From: Planctomycetota bacterium
Lineage (GTDB): Bacteria > Planctomycetota > PUPC01 > JACPCR01
DNA length: 7,424 nt
Direction of reading: 5' to 3'
NCBI GenBank assembly: GCA_030740295.1
Contig: JASLXP010001315.1
Span: 1-7,424 of the forward strand
Each line of letters opens with the position of its first letter. Within the stretch, counting starts at the first letter, position 1. Positions 1 to 7,194 of this stretch are shown here, in pieces. The notes below the pieces were generated by a model. That model did not search any database. It had not been told where the DNA came from and worked only from the letters and a program-made list of their open reading frames with translations. The translations under genes were made by a program, and so were the position numbers.

Positions 1-1488
1 GGAGTCGCAAGACTGGTCGGGCAGAAACACCCGGATCGAATCGTAGGAGGGCTGGTCTACAACGCTTACACCTACCCGCCGGACGAAATCACGCGGGTAG
101 AAAAAAACCTGGTGCTTGATGTTGCGGTTCTCGACCACTACGGATTCAAACTCTACAAGCCTGATAGAGCAGCGGAGTTCAGAAGACTTTTCCCGGCATG
201 GTCGAAGTTCACTGGAAATCTTGCGGTCACAGATTACTCAACCTGGATGCGGGACTGGTATGGCCTGCCTGTCCCACCCGGCCGTGAAATTTTGAAACTC
301 ACTTTTCCGGCCTATGAAAAATATGTGCCTCTTTTTGTGAATTACACCGGCCACGCAGCATGGGGAGTCGGCGCTCTGCACAATTACATGGTCGCTCGCC
401 TGCTGTGGGAGCCCGGACTGGATGTGGACTCGCTGTATGACGAATTCCTCACCCGTGCTTACGGAAAGGGCGCACCTTACATCGAGAAAATCTATTCGAT
501 TTCTGAAGATATCATCGCCGCTTACGTGCGTGCTCATCCCGGTTTCCGAAAGCCGGACTATGATGTCTCTTACAGGCTGGTCACCGAGTATTACGCGCCG
601 CGATTCACCGAGTTCGAAACACTCTATGCAAAGGCCCGCGCCGCGGCGGAATCCGAACCACAGCGCAAACGGATCGAGATGTTTGGGGACTGCCTGAAAC
701 TGCTTCACTACAACCTGCGCTGCGCGGGGTTTGTCCAGGCGCCCGAGAAGTCGCTCTTCTATCTCACACACGATGACTTTAAGAAATTCATGGTGTTGCA
801 GAAAGGGCTTCGCACCCTCGCCCCCCAACAGAAGCCTCAGAAAGGCAAGCCGCTGAAGATCCTTTTCGCACGTGAATCCCGTATCCTCAAAATCCCCCGA
901 ATACCAATTGGAACGAAGGCCCCGATGATCGATGGCAAACTGGATGAGCCTGCATGGAAAGCTGCGGGTGTCGCGCAGGCATTTCGCAGGCGGGGCATCA
1001 AACTCGAGGCCAAAGAGCAAACGAAGGCACGCCTGATGTATGACGTTCGTTACCTCTATCTCGGCATTACCTGTATGGAATCAGAGATCACGAAGGCGAA
1101 GAGCAGGCAGCACCCACACGACAGCTTCTCACTGTTCGAGGATGAGACGGTGGAGGTGTTCTTCTCAAGGGTGGCAAATGTCCATCGCTACTGGCAGGTC
1201 GCCATGAATCCGTCCGGTGCCTACTTCGACAGCTTTCAGAAGAAGAAAGAGCATGAACTGAAGAGCAATCACGCTGCCGTCATCAGCAAAGATCGATGGA
1301 CAATTGAGCTGAAGATTCCTTTCGACGTGCTCGGATTCGATAATCCGCCCGAAGGTCAGAAATGGCATGGCAACTTCTGCCGCAGCCGGCGCGCCGGCAA
1401 TGGGGAAGTCAGCTCATGGTCGATCATTGAGCAGGGCTTTCACGAGCCCGAGAGCTTCGGTACATGGGTGTTTGAGGGAGCACAATGA
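1..1488 (+). CDS. DUF4838 / CBM9-like carbohydrate-active protein, 5'-truncated
   Basis: The frame is open from the first base of the window to the TGA at 1486-1488 (495 codons), so the true start lies upstream; the GTG at 112 is internal. Residues about 1-280 of the fragment match my memory of DUF4838 proteins, which are large secreted proteins grouped with glycoside hydrolases: 'GGLVYNAYTYPP', 'LAVTDYSTWMRDWYGLP', and an Ala/Leu/Trp-rich stretch 'NYMVARLLWEPGLDVDSLYDEF'-like at about 130-150. After a basic linker, residues about 300-495 form a CBM9-like (DOMON-type) beta-sandwich, opening with 'PMIDGKLDEPAWKAA' and carrying 'YDVRYLYLGITCMES', 'DETVEVFFS' and 'WQVAMNPSGAYFDS'. The likely role is binding or hydrolysis of a plant or algal glycan outside the cytoplasm. 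The signal peptide and probably the catalytic residues are outside the window, so the substrate cannot be read. The stop overlaps the start of the next gene. Confidence 0.85.
   Translation, partial: GVARLVGQKHPDRIVGGLVYNAYTYPPDEITRVEKNLVLDVAVLDHYGFKLYKPDRAAEFRRLFPAWSKFTGNLAVTDYSTWMRDWYGLPVPPGREILKLTFPAYEKYVPLFVNYTGHAAWGVGALHNYMVARLLWEPGLDVDSLYDEFLTRAYGKGAPYIEKIYSISEDIIAAYVRAHPGFRKPDYDVSYRLVTEYYAPRFTEFETLYAKARAAAESEPQRKRIEMFGDCLKLLHYNLRCAGFVQAPEKSLFYLTHDDFKKFMVLQKGLRTLAPQQKPQKGKPLKILFARESRILKIPRIPIGTKAPMIDGKLDEPAWKAAGVAQAFRRRGIKLEAKEQTKARLMYDVRYLYLGITCMESEITKAKSRQHPHDSFSLFEDETVEVFFSRVANVHRYWQVAMNPSGAYFDSFQKKKEHELKSNHAAVISKDRWTIELKIPFDVLGFDNPPEGQKWHGNFCRSRRAGNGEVSSWSIIEQGFHEPESFGTWVFEGAQ
1474..1480 (+). 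promoter_or_regulatory. Ribosome binding site inside the upstream gene
   Basis: GAGGGAG lies four bases before the ATG at 1485, inside the last codons of the DUF4838/CBM9 gene. It supports ATG 1485 as the start of the membrane-protein gene and fits coupled translation across the ATGA overlap. Confidence 0.6.
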
Positions 1489-3014
1489 CCGACAGGAAGC
1501 CGGCTCAAACAGAGGGAGACGCAAAGCCTCGTCGGGTGACTATTGCCCCATACGTCGGCTCATTCCTGCTGGGCGTTTTCGCAACGGGTCTCATCGGATT
1601 CTCCGATCCCGATATGGTGGGGTACGACGGTTACTACCACATGCGATATGCGGAGATCACCCGGACGCAGGGCATCATCAAGGAATTTCCCTGGGCTCAG
1701 TTCAGCCTGTTCAAGGACCAATTCTCCGATAAGGAATTTCTGTTTCATCTGCTGCTGATTCCCTTTTCGTTCGGCGATCTGATTCTGGGATCGAAGCTGG
1801 CTTCGTGTCTGATGGGTGGGGGTGTCTTTGCCTTGTTCTATGCGCTTCTGCGGGCGCTCGAGACGCGCTGGCCGTTTTCGTGGACTGCGTTGCTGCTCTG
1901 CGCAGGGCCGTATTTCATCTTTCGGCTTTCGATGACGCGGCCGCATGTTTTCTCGCTCATCTTTCTGCTCATTCTGGCGCGGCTCCTTCATCGCAGATCT
2001 TATCGATGGCTTGGGGTGATGGGCGTGGTGTACGCGCTGGGTTACTCTGCGCCGCAGCTCATTCTGATTCAGGTGGTCTGCTTCAATATCGGGCTGGTCA
2101 TAGCCGGCGAAAAGTGGGACTGGCGTGCCTTGCTGTTTCCTTCGGCCGGGCTGCTGGCGGGCTTTCTGATCCATCCGAATTGCCCGAACAATTTCAGGCT
2201 CTGGTTTGTGCAGAATTTTTATGCGCCCTTCCATGCCTGGGGCTTGAAAGGCGTCGAACTCAGCCAGGGATCGGAGCTGGACTCGCTGACCGGTACAGCG
2301 TTCCTCTTCGATCTCACTCTGGCCAGCACTGCGGTGACGTTTTCATTCCTCGGTTTTCTGGTTCGTGGCAGGAAGCCGAGCGCTCGCACATGGAGCTGGC
2401 TGATGTTTGCGGGCGCGCTGCTCGGGCTGACGATGCTCTCGCAGCGGTTCGTCGAGTATTTCATTCCATTCGCGCTCGTCTTCGCCGCGACCGCGTTTAC
2501 GGATATTCTGGATGGCGTCGATCTCGAGGCCTGGTTCTTCGAACGACGCTGGGCCCGCATTGCCATGCCGGTGGCTGGGATCTTCTATTTCAGTTTCCTT
2601 GGGGCGAACACTTTTCTTAAGACGCAGTCGTCCGTCATGAGCCACACGAACCGGTCAGTCGGCGCGGCCGCGGATTGGATGAGTGAGAATCTGTCTGACG
2701 AGGCCCTGGTCTTCCATACTTTTTGGAGCGATTTTCCCGAACTCTTTTTCCGCGCCCCGAAACTTCGCTACATGGTGGCTCTCGATCCCGTGTTCATGTT
2801 CGAGTATGACCCGCGGCTCTGGCGGCTGTGGGATTCCATCGTTGATGGCAAACTGGGAGACCCGGTGCCGGCGATATGTAAAGAATTCGGCGCACACATC
2901 GTTCTCATCAGGCGAGTCAATGAAGAACTTGACAGGCAACTGCGTGGCGATGTGAGAGCGGAGCGGATCTTCCTGAATGAGGGTGTTTCCATCTACAAGT
3001 TGAGGTGCGAATAG
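1485..3014 (+). CDS. Polytopic membrane protein, GT-C glycosyltransferase-like
   Basis: This is a 509-residue protein with a basic N-terminal tail (1-20), a first membrane helix at about 21-40, and then a loop with 'DPDMVGYDGYYH' (D41, D43, H52). That loop resembles the acidic first external loop of GT-C enzymes, which transfer sugars from lipid-linked donors. More hydrophobic helices follow at about 86-122, 132-168, 175-207, 215-230, 270-292, 303-319, 325-340 and 357-375. Other landmarks are 'TRPHVFSLIF' (151-160), 'HPNCPNN' (230-236) and 'SQRFVEYFIPF' (319-329). The C-terminal 130 residues are soluble and include 'WSDFPELFFRAPKLRYMVALDP' (414-435), a pattern I recall from conserved uncharacterised bacterial membrane proteins. 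The start is set by a Shine-Dalgarno sequence and the ATGA overlap with the hydrolase-like gene, implying co-expression. The GT-C assignment rests on topology and motif resemblance only; a non-enzymatic transporter-like role is not excluded. Confidence 0.7.
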   Translation: MTDRKPAQTEGDAKPRRVTIAPYVGSFLLGVFATGLIGFSDPDMVGYDGYYHMRYAEITRTQGIIKEFPWAQFSLFKDQFSDKEFLFHLLLIPFSFGDLILGSKLASCLMGGGVFALFYALLRALETRWPFSWTALLLCAGPYFIFRLSMTRPHVFSLIFLLILARLLHRRSYRWLGVMGVVYALGYSAPQLILIQVVCFNIGLVIAGEKWDWRALLFPSAGLLAGFLIHPNCPNNFRLWFVQNFYAPFHAWGLKGVELSQGSELDSLTGTAFLFDLTLASTAVTFSFLGFLVRGRKPSARTWSWLMFAGALLGLTMLSQRFVEYFIPFALVFAATAFTDILDGVDLEAWFFERRWARIAMPVAGIFYFSFLGANTFLKTQSSVMSHTNRSVGAAADWMSENLSDEALVFHTFWSDFPELFFRAPKLRYMVALDPVFMFEYDPRLWRLWDSIVDGKLGDPVPAICKEFGAHIVLIRRVNEELDRQLRGDVRAERIFLNEGVSIYKLRCE

Positions 3015-3132
3015 TACGCAGCCGTGGTGCCGCTCAGCGCACATTCTGAAAAAGTTCATCCCCGGGCTCTCCTGCATCCGCGCAGAATCGTTCATCTTTT
3101 CCAGCCCGTTTGTGTAAACTGCCGACCTGCGC

Positions 3133-3185
3133 GAACCCGTTCTGATGGCGACGGTTCAGGACGCCTTTCAAAGAAACTTTGAACC
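3133..3185 (+). promoter_or_regulatory. Leader of glgP with competing stem-loops
   Basis: Three inverted repeats lie between the upstream stop and the glgP ribosome binding site. GAACC (3133-3137) pairs with GGTTC (3153-3157). TTCAAAG (3167-3173) pairs with CTTTGAA (3177-3183) around an AAA loop. GGTTCA (3153-3158) can pair with TGAACC (3180-3185). The first and third pairings share the GGTTC arm, and the second and third share 3180-3183, so they exclude one another. The last arm ends one base before the AGAGG at 3186-3190. The arrangement resembles an attenuator or translational switch, but short repeats arise by chance and no known riboswitch class is recognised. I see no convincing sigma-70 promoter or terminator in 3015-3132. 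Confidence 0.3.
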
Positions 3186-3196
3186 AGAGGTCGTGA

Positions 3197-5755
3197 ATGA
3201 AAGTTAGAGAGTTCCGTGTTCATCCTTCGCTGCCTGAGAACCTGAAATCGCTCGAAACCCTGGCCTATAACCTGAGATGGAGCTGGGACCCGGAAGTGGT
3301 CGATCTGTTCCGCCGGCTGGACAGGGATCTCTGGGAGACCAGTCACCACAATCCGATCCTGTTTCTTGGCCGCATCAAGCAGGACCGCCTTCTGCAGGCG
3401 GCAGAGGACGATGGCATTCTGACCTACCTCGAACGCATGCTCGAACGGCATCGGACCTACATGGAAGGGCCCTCCTGGTATCAGCGGAGTTTCCCGGATC
3501 ATCATGATGTAAAAATCGCCTATTTCTGTGCCGAATTTGGGATCGCCGAATGCCTTCCGATTTTTTCCGGCGGCCTCGGCATGCTGGCCGGCGACCATCT
3601 GAAATCCGCCAGCGATCTTGGCCTCCCCCTCATCGGCATCGGGCTGCTCTATCAGCGGGGTTACTTCCGGCAGTATCTCAATAACGACGGCTGGCAGCAG
3701 GAGTCCACGCCGGTGAACGACTTCTTTAACATGCCGTTGAAGCTCGTCCGGCATTATGATGATGGCTCGCCGCTGGAGGTCTCGCTTCCGTTTCTCGACC
3801 GCACCCTTAAGGCCCAGGTCTGGCAAGTGGATGTGGGACGGGTACCGCTTTATCTGATGGATTCCAACGTGCCCGATAACACCCCCGAAGATCGGCAGAT
3901 TACTGACCAACTCTACGGCGGAGATAACGAGCAGCGCATCCGGCAGGAAATCCTCCTCGGCATCGGCGGGCTGCGCGTATTGGACGTGCTCGGCATTCGG
4001 CCGGAGGTCTGTCATCTGAATGAAGGGCATTCAGCGTTCCTTGCGCTCGAGCGGACCCGCCGCCTGATGGAAAATCACCACCTCTCATTTGATGAAGCCG
4101 CAGAGGCAACGGCATCCGGCAACGTCTTTACCACCCATACACCGGTGCCCGCGGGATTTGACCTTTTCCCGCCGGAACTGATGGAGAAATACTTCAAGAA
4201 TTTCTGGGAATCAATTGGGCTCACCAAAGAACAGTTTCTGGCCCTCGGTAGAGACGATCCCAATAACCAGCACGCCTGGTTTAACATGGCGCTTCTGGCC
4301 ATTCGCTTTTCCGGGGCGACGAATGCGGTGAGCAAACTGCACGGTGAAGTCTCCCGTGAAAAAGTGCTCGGTATCGCCTGGCCAAACGTGCCGAAGAATG
4401 ACGTTCCCATTACGCACGTCACCAACGGCGTCCACGTGAACACCTGGATCTCCCGCGACATCAGTGATTTGCTGCAGCGCTACATCGGGCGTCGCTGGCA
4501 GGAGGGCATCTCCGGCGAAGATTGGAGCCGCGTTCAGAATATCCCGGACGAAGAACTCTGGCGCACACACGAGCGCGGCCGGGAACGCCTGGTTACCGCC
4601 GCCCGGCGGCGCTACATCGAACAGCTTGCACGAAGGGGTGCGCCAAGGGCAGAGCTGAATGCGGCCCGTGAGGTGCTCCACCCGGAGGCGTTGACCATCG
4701 GGTTCGCACGCCGATTCGCAACGTATAAGAGAGCGAATCTGATCCTCAAAGACCTGAAACGTCTGAAGCAGATCCTGACCGACAAGGAGCGTCCCGTGCA
4801 GATTATCTTTGCCGGCAAGGCGCACCCTGCGGACAACCTCGGCAAGCAGTTCATTCGTGAGATCGTTCACTTTGCCCGCGAGCCGGAGATCATGCGGCGC
4901 GTGATCTTCATCGAAAACTACGACATGGACGTGGCCCGTGACATGCTCCAGGGCGTAGACGTCTGGCTGAATACTCCACGACGCCTGATGGAGGCCAGCG
5001 GTACCAGCGGAATGAAGGCCGCCATCAACGGCGCCCTCAACCTCAGCATCCTCGACGGCTGGTGGTACGAGGGATACTCATCGGAAGTCGGCTGGGCCAT
5101 CGGAGAAGAAGAGGAATACGATGATCCTGACTATCAGGACCTGGTCGAATCGCAGGCCCTCTACGACATTCTCGAGCATGAGGTCATCCCAATCTTCTAC
5201 GAACGAGGGGCGGACGGACTGCCGCGAGAGTGGATCAATCGGATGAAAAACACGATGGAAGACCTCGGCCCCGCCTTTAACACTCGCCGAATGGTTCGGG
5301 AATACTCCTCCAAGCTCTACATGCCAACAGGCGAACGCTGGAAGGCTCTGCGTGGTGACGGCGATTACCAAAACGCCAGAAACCTGGCCGGATGGAAGGC
5401 ACACCTGCGCGCTCACTGGAATGAAATCCGGCTCGTCTCTGAGAGCGGCCCCATCTCCAAGCATCTGAAAGTAGGCGAGGAGATGGAGATCAGCGTAACG
5501 ATTTCAATCCGGCCATTCGTACCAGACGACCTTTCCATAGAGGTCTACACCGGCACCCTCGATCCAAAGGCAGAGATCGTAAATGGAGAGTCCATCCCGA
5601 TGACGCCCACCCACACCGGCGAAGACGGCGTCTACGTCTACTCGGCCCGGCTGCCATGCACCACCAGCGGCAGATGGGGATACGCAGTCCGAGTGCTGCC
5701 GAAACATCCAAACCTGATGTCGCCTTACGATCTGGGATTGATCCGCTGGTTTTGA
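3197..5755 (+). CDS. glgP: Alpha-glucan (glycogen/maltodextrin) phosphorylase, GT35
   Basis: This 852-residue cytoplasmic enzyme releases glucose-1-phosphate from the non-reducing ends of alpha-1,4-glucans using phosphate and PLP. The N-terminus ('MKVREFRVHPSLPENLKSL', then 'LAYNLRWSWDPEV') is the DUF3417 region typical of the GlgP subgroup of about 850 residues, so it is full length. Family motifs appear in order: 'YFCAEFG' (109-115), 'SGGLGMLAGDHLKSASDLG' (124-142), 'HLNEGHSAF' (273-281), 'THTPVPAGFD' (313-322), 'TNGVH' (409-413), 'ARRFATYKR' (504-512), 'FAGKAHP' (538-544) and 'EASGTSGMKAAINGALN' (599-615). K607 is the expected PLP lysine; R506, K511 and K541 fit the phosphate/PLP-phosphate pocket. 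A C-terminal beta-rich region (about 740-852, 'GRWGYAVRVLPKHPNLM') is usual in this subgroup. ATG 3197 is preceded by AGAGG with six bases of spacing. The gene stands apart from the upstream pair by 182 bases. No defect is seen. Confidence 0.96.
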   Translation: MKVREFRVHPSLPENLKSLETLAYNLRWSWDPEVVDLFRRLDRDLWETSHHNPILFLGRIKQDRLLQAAEDDGILTYLERMLERHRTYMEGPSWYQRSFPDHHDVKIAYFCAEFGIAECLPIFSGGLGMLAGDHLKSASDLGLPLIGIGLLYQRGYFRQYLNNDGWQQESTPVNDFFNMPLKLVRHYDDGSPLEVSLPFLDRTLKAQVWQVDVGRVPLYLMDSNVPDNTPEDRQITDQLYGGDNEQRIRQEILLGIGGLRVLDVLGIRPEVCHLNEGHSAFLALERTRRLMENHHLSFDEAAEATASGNVFTTHTPVPAGFDLFPPELMEKYFKNFWESIGLTKEQFLALGRDDPNNQHAWFNMALLAIRFSGATNAVSKLHGEVSREKVLGIAWPNVPKNDVPITHVTNGVHVNTWISRDISDLLQRYIGRRWQEGISGEDWSRVQNIPDEELWRTHERGRERLVTAARRRYIEQLARRGAPRAELNAAREVLHPEALTIGFARRFATYKRANLILKDLKRLKQILTDKERPVQIIFAGKAHPADNLGKQFIREIVHFAREPEIMRRVIFIENYDMDVARDMLQGVDVWLNTPRRLMEASGTSGMKAAINGALNLSILDGWWYEGYSSEVGWAIGEEEEYDDPDYQDLVESQALYDILEHEVIPIFYERGADGLPREWINRMKNTMEDLGPAFNTRRMVREYSSKLYMPTGERWKALRGDGDYQNARNLAGWKAHLRAHWNEIRLVSESGPISKHLKVGEEMEISVTISIRPFVPDDLSIEVYTGTLDPKAEIVNGESIPMTPTHTGEDGVYVYSARLPCTTSGRWGYAVRVLPKHPNLMSPYDLGLIRWF

Positions 5756-5865
5756 GTGGCGGCAAAATGACGCACAAGAGTTCAGACCTTGGCTGTGGAA
5801 TTGGAGGCAGACGACCCACGGCCTGCACGAGCCTGGTCAGTAAATGAATAGTGAGAACAAATCGT
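5756..5865. other. Convergent intergenic gap
   Basis: These 110 bases separate glgP (plus) from the receiver-domain gene (minus). I see no stem of useful length followed by a T-run on either strand. A 26-codon ATG reading frame at 5767-5847 has no recognisable content and is not called. Confidence 0.5.
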
Positions 5866-6237
5866 TCATAAAAGCGCGCCGTTAAGCATCGCCTTCACCT
5901 CGCTGCAGATCGATTCTCTGCCGGCTGATTTTGCGAGGGTAACGTTGGCGCCGAGCTGAGCTGCCGCGGCGAGGTCGAGTGGGTATGCCTTGTCCGCGAT
6001 GGCCAGGATGGGGAGGGAGTCGAGTTCACGGATGTCCCCGAGCCGCCTCAGGATGCTGAAACCGTGTTCGCCGGGCAGCAGAAGATTCACCACAAACACA
6101 TGTGGTGAGAGTTGGCAGAAGCTCTCAATGGCCTCGTCTGCTCTCTTCACCCAATGGATTTCGGCTTCCGTTCCCAGGCAATCCCTTAAGGCGCAGACCA
6201 GGGAATCGTCAGTATCGGCGACAAGGATTGATGTCAC
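5866..6237 (-). CDS. Stand-alone receiver (REC) domain protein with degenerate phosphorylation site
   Basis: This 123-residue protein is a single receiver fold of response regulators with no output domain. The pattern is 'TSILVADTDDSL' (beta1), 'PHVFVVNLLLPGEHGFSILRRL' (beta3/loop), 'LPILAIAD' (beta4), 'AAAAQLGANVTLAKS' (alpha4/beta5). Against CheY, the first acidic residue is kept (D8) but its neighbour is Thr9. The phospho-acceptor Asp57 position is Asn51 (codon AAT, read directly), the Thr87 position is Ala81, and Lys109 is kept as K103, followed by Ser instead of Pro. Such proteins are not expected to take phosphate from a histidine kinase and, where studied, act as pseudo-receivers through protein contacts. 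The start is GTG at 6237: the frame has a TAG at 6271-6273 and no ATG between. The Shine-Dalgarno sequence is weak. No kinase gene is nearby. It could also be a decaying remnant of a larger regulator, although the frame is intact. Confidence 0.82.
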   Translation of the reverse strand: MTSILVADTDDSLVCALRDCLGTEAEIHWVKRADEAIESFCQLSPHVFVVNLLLPGEHGFSILRRLGDIRELDSLPILAIADKAYPLDLAAAAQLGANVTLAKSAGRESICSEVKAMLNGALL

Positions 6238-6287
6238 TTTATTCTGTGAATCAGATGCGAAATGTGCGCTCTAAAAGCCTTCGAAGG

Positions 6288-6316
6288 ATTCTATGGCTGC
6301 CTATAACCAATGCAAA
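6288..6316 (-). promoter_or_regulatory. Candidate sigma-70-type promoter for the receiver gene
   Basis: Reading the minus strand, TTTGCA (6311-6316, 4 of 6 matches to TTGACA) and TAGAAT (6288-6293, 5 of 6 to TATAAT) are 17 bases apart. Transcription would start near 6281, about 44 bases before the GTG. The perfect 10-base palindrome CCTTCGAAGG (6278-6287) covers the predicted start point and could be an operator. Prediction from pattern only. Confidence 0.35.
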
Positions 6317-6418
6317 CATATGCCGTTCCCTGCCCAAACGTGGATGCTTCGCCGTCGGAGTTGAAGAGGAAAAACTGTTCCTCGTTGTTCTCCTGTTCTT
6401 CCTGACAGCAGCGTTCGC

Positions 6419-6811
6419 TCAGTCCTGTCCAATGCCAGCGAGCACTTCCTCGCTCGGCATCTGAGCGGCGAGTTTATAGGTAACAAGCTGGTTGAGGCTT
6501 ACACCTTCTCTGGTGGCTTCGGCCTCAAGCGAAGCGTGTAAAGAACGTGGTATACGCACAACAAAGCGGCCACTCTTTTGGGGTGTCGCTCCTTCAACAA
6601 GTCCCGTTCGTTTCATCGCGTCGCGTACCAACTGCCGGATCGCCTGATACTGATCTGATTTCAGGAAATCGGCGCGTTCTGCTTCGTCTGGAAATGCCCT
6701 GGCTATCAAGCCGTCATCAGGGCCGAACAGAGCGTTCGATAAGTCTGCCCAACTTCCTTCTGCCTGAGCGAGTTCTTCTGCTGCCTCTAATAGTTTGTTT
6801 TTCGTGGCCAT
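6419..6811 (-). CDS. HicB-family ribbon-helix-helix protein, antitoxin-like
   Basis: This 130-residue protein probably binds DNA as a dimer through a C-terminal ribbon-helix-helix: a beta strand at 'GRFVVRIP' (81-88), a helix at 'RSLHASLEAEATREG' (89-103), and a second helix at 'SLNQLVTYKLAAQ' (105-117). 'SLHASLEAEATREGVSLNQLV' matches the HicB antitoxin signature from memory. The N-terminal 75 residues ('MATKNKLLEAAEELAQAEGSW', 'ALFGPDDGLIARAFP') are helical and differ from the usual HicB partial-RNase-H fold. I chose ATG 6811 rather than ATG 6838 because GAGGAAAG stands at the right distance before 6811, whereas 6838 lies inside the preceding gene. With 6811 the gap to that gene is 16 bases, so the two form an operon. 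The expected role is neutralising a partner and repressing the operon. No HicA-type gene is in the window, so the antitoxin role is inferred. Confidence 0.8.
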   Translation of the reverse strand: MATKNKLLEAAEELAQAEGSWADLSNALFGPDDGLIARAFPDEAERADFLKSDQYQAIRQLVRDAMKRTGLVEGATPQKSGRFVVRIPRSLHASLEAEATREGVSLNQLVTYKLAAQMPSEEVLAGIGQD

Positions 6812-6815
6812 TATT

Positions 6816-6823
6816 CTTTCCTC
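6816..6823 (-). promoter_or_regulatory. Ribosome binding site fixing the RHH gene start
   Basis: On the minus strand GAGGAAAG ends a few bases before the ATG at 6811 (eight bases between GAGG and ATG). It lies just after the stop codon of the upstream gene (TGA at 6828-6830), favouring the 130-residue product over a 139-residue one. Confidence 0.6.
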
Positions 6824-6827
6824 AAGA

Positions 6828-7157
6828 TCAGTCTTCATCGGTCAAGGGATATATGAATTCTACGGTCGACTCAGTGCGTTCAAGATACATCGATTCCTGA
6901 CCAAGGCGTTCCGCAAATGAGCCAACCAATTCCTTCAACGCATCAATCATCGATTCCTCAAGAGTGATCCAGATCGGGGATGACCAATCGACCTGCTTTG
7001 AGCCATCGGCCATCAAGTACGCGCCACGCACTTTCGGCAACACTGTAAAACCTTCTGCCAGGCTGAATATTTCATCGAGCATGCCCTCAAAGATTTCCTC
7101 AGGGACTTCTAAGCCATCGTTGTAATTCAATGGGATCAACAGAATGAACTTGACCAT
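6828..7157 (-). CDS. Conserved unknown protein, partner of RHH protein; candidate toxin
   Basis: This 109-residue acidic protein has no signal peptide or membrane segment. I recall similar proteins ('MVKFILLIPLNYNDG' N-terminus, 'LGQESMYLERT' near the C-terminus) next to HicB-type RHH genes, but no function. The apparent secondary structure is an N-terminal strand (2-10), a helix (19-35), a strand pair (38-50), a strand (60-66, 'PIWITLE'), a helix (68-86) and a C-terminal strand pair (89-104), suggesting a small alpha/beta fold. There is no HicA-like His in a dsRNA-binding fold and no recognisable nuclease motif. It is the first gene of a two-gene minus-strand operon, 16 bases before the RHH gene. 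ATG 7157 lacks a clear Shine-Dalgarno sequence and may be read from a short leader. It may be a toxin, a co-repressor or a non-toxic accessory protein; sequence alone does not decide. Confidence 0.75.
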   Translation of the reverse strand: MVKFILLIPLNYNDGLEVPEEIFEGMLDEIFSLAEGFTVLPKVRGAYLMADGSKQVDWSSPIWITLEESMIDALKELVGSFAERLGQESMYLERTESTVEFIYPLTDED

Positions 7158-7194
7158 GTCTTTTATTCAGAAGCCCAAGCAGCATCGAAACCGA

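Noticed and set aside
238..1020. Minus-strand open frame of 260 codons opposite the DUF4838 gene
   Set aside because: Shadow of the real coding strand; Cys/Arg-rich low-plausibility protein with no domain.
1560..2645. Several open frames on both strands within the membrane-protein gene
   Set aside because: Translations are Arg/Pro/Gln- or Cys-rich without domains, while the plus-strand 509-residue frame has coherent membrane helices.
3092..4030. Long minus-strand open frame (312 codons) opposite the 5' part of glgP
   Set aside because: It is antisense to a gene with unmistakable GT35 motifs, has no recognisable domain, and is expected from codon bias in a G+C-rich gene.
5767..5847. 26-codon plus-strand ORF just after glgP
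   Set aside because: Too short, no ribosome binding site of note and no recognisable content.
6366..6383. Hairpin GAGGAA-loop-TTCCTC downstream of the RHH gene as a terminator
   Set aside because: The six-base stem is weak and neither strand has a T-run after it, so it is not supportable as an intrinsic terminator.
6262..6464. Plus-strand frame with a signal-peptide-like segment (LFLVVLLFFLTAAFAQS)
   Set aside because: It overlaps the RHH gene 3' end in antisense, lacks a ribosome binding site, has a composition-driven hydrophobic run well inside the frame, and ends in a shadow of the RHH gene.
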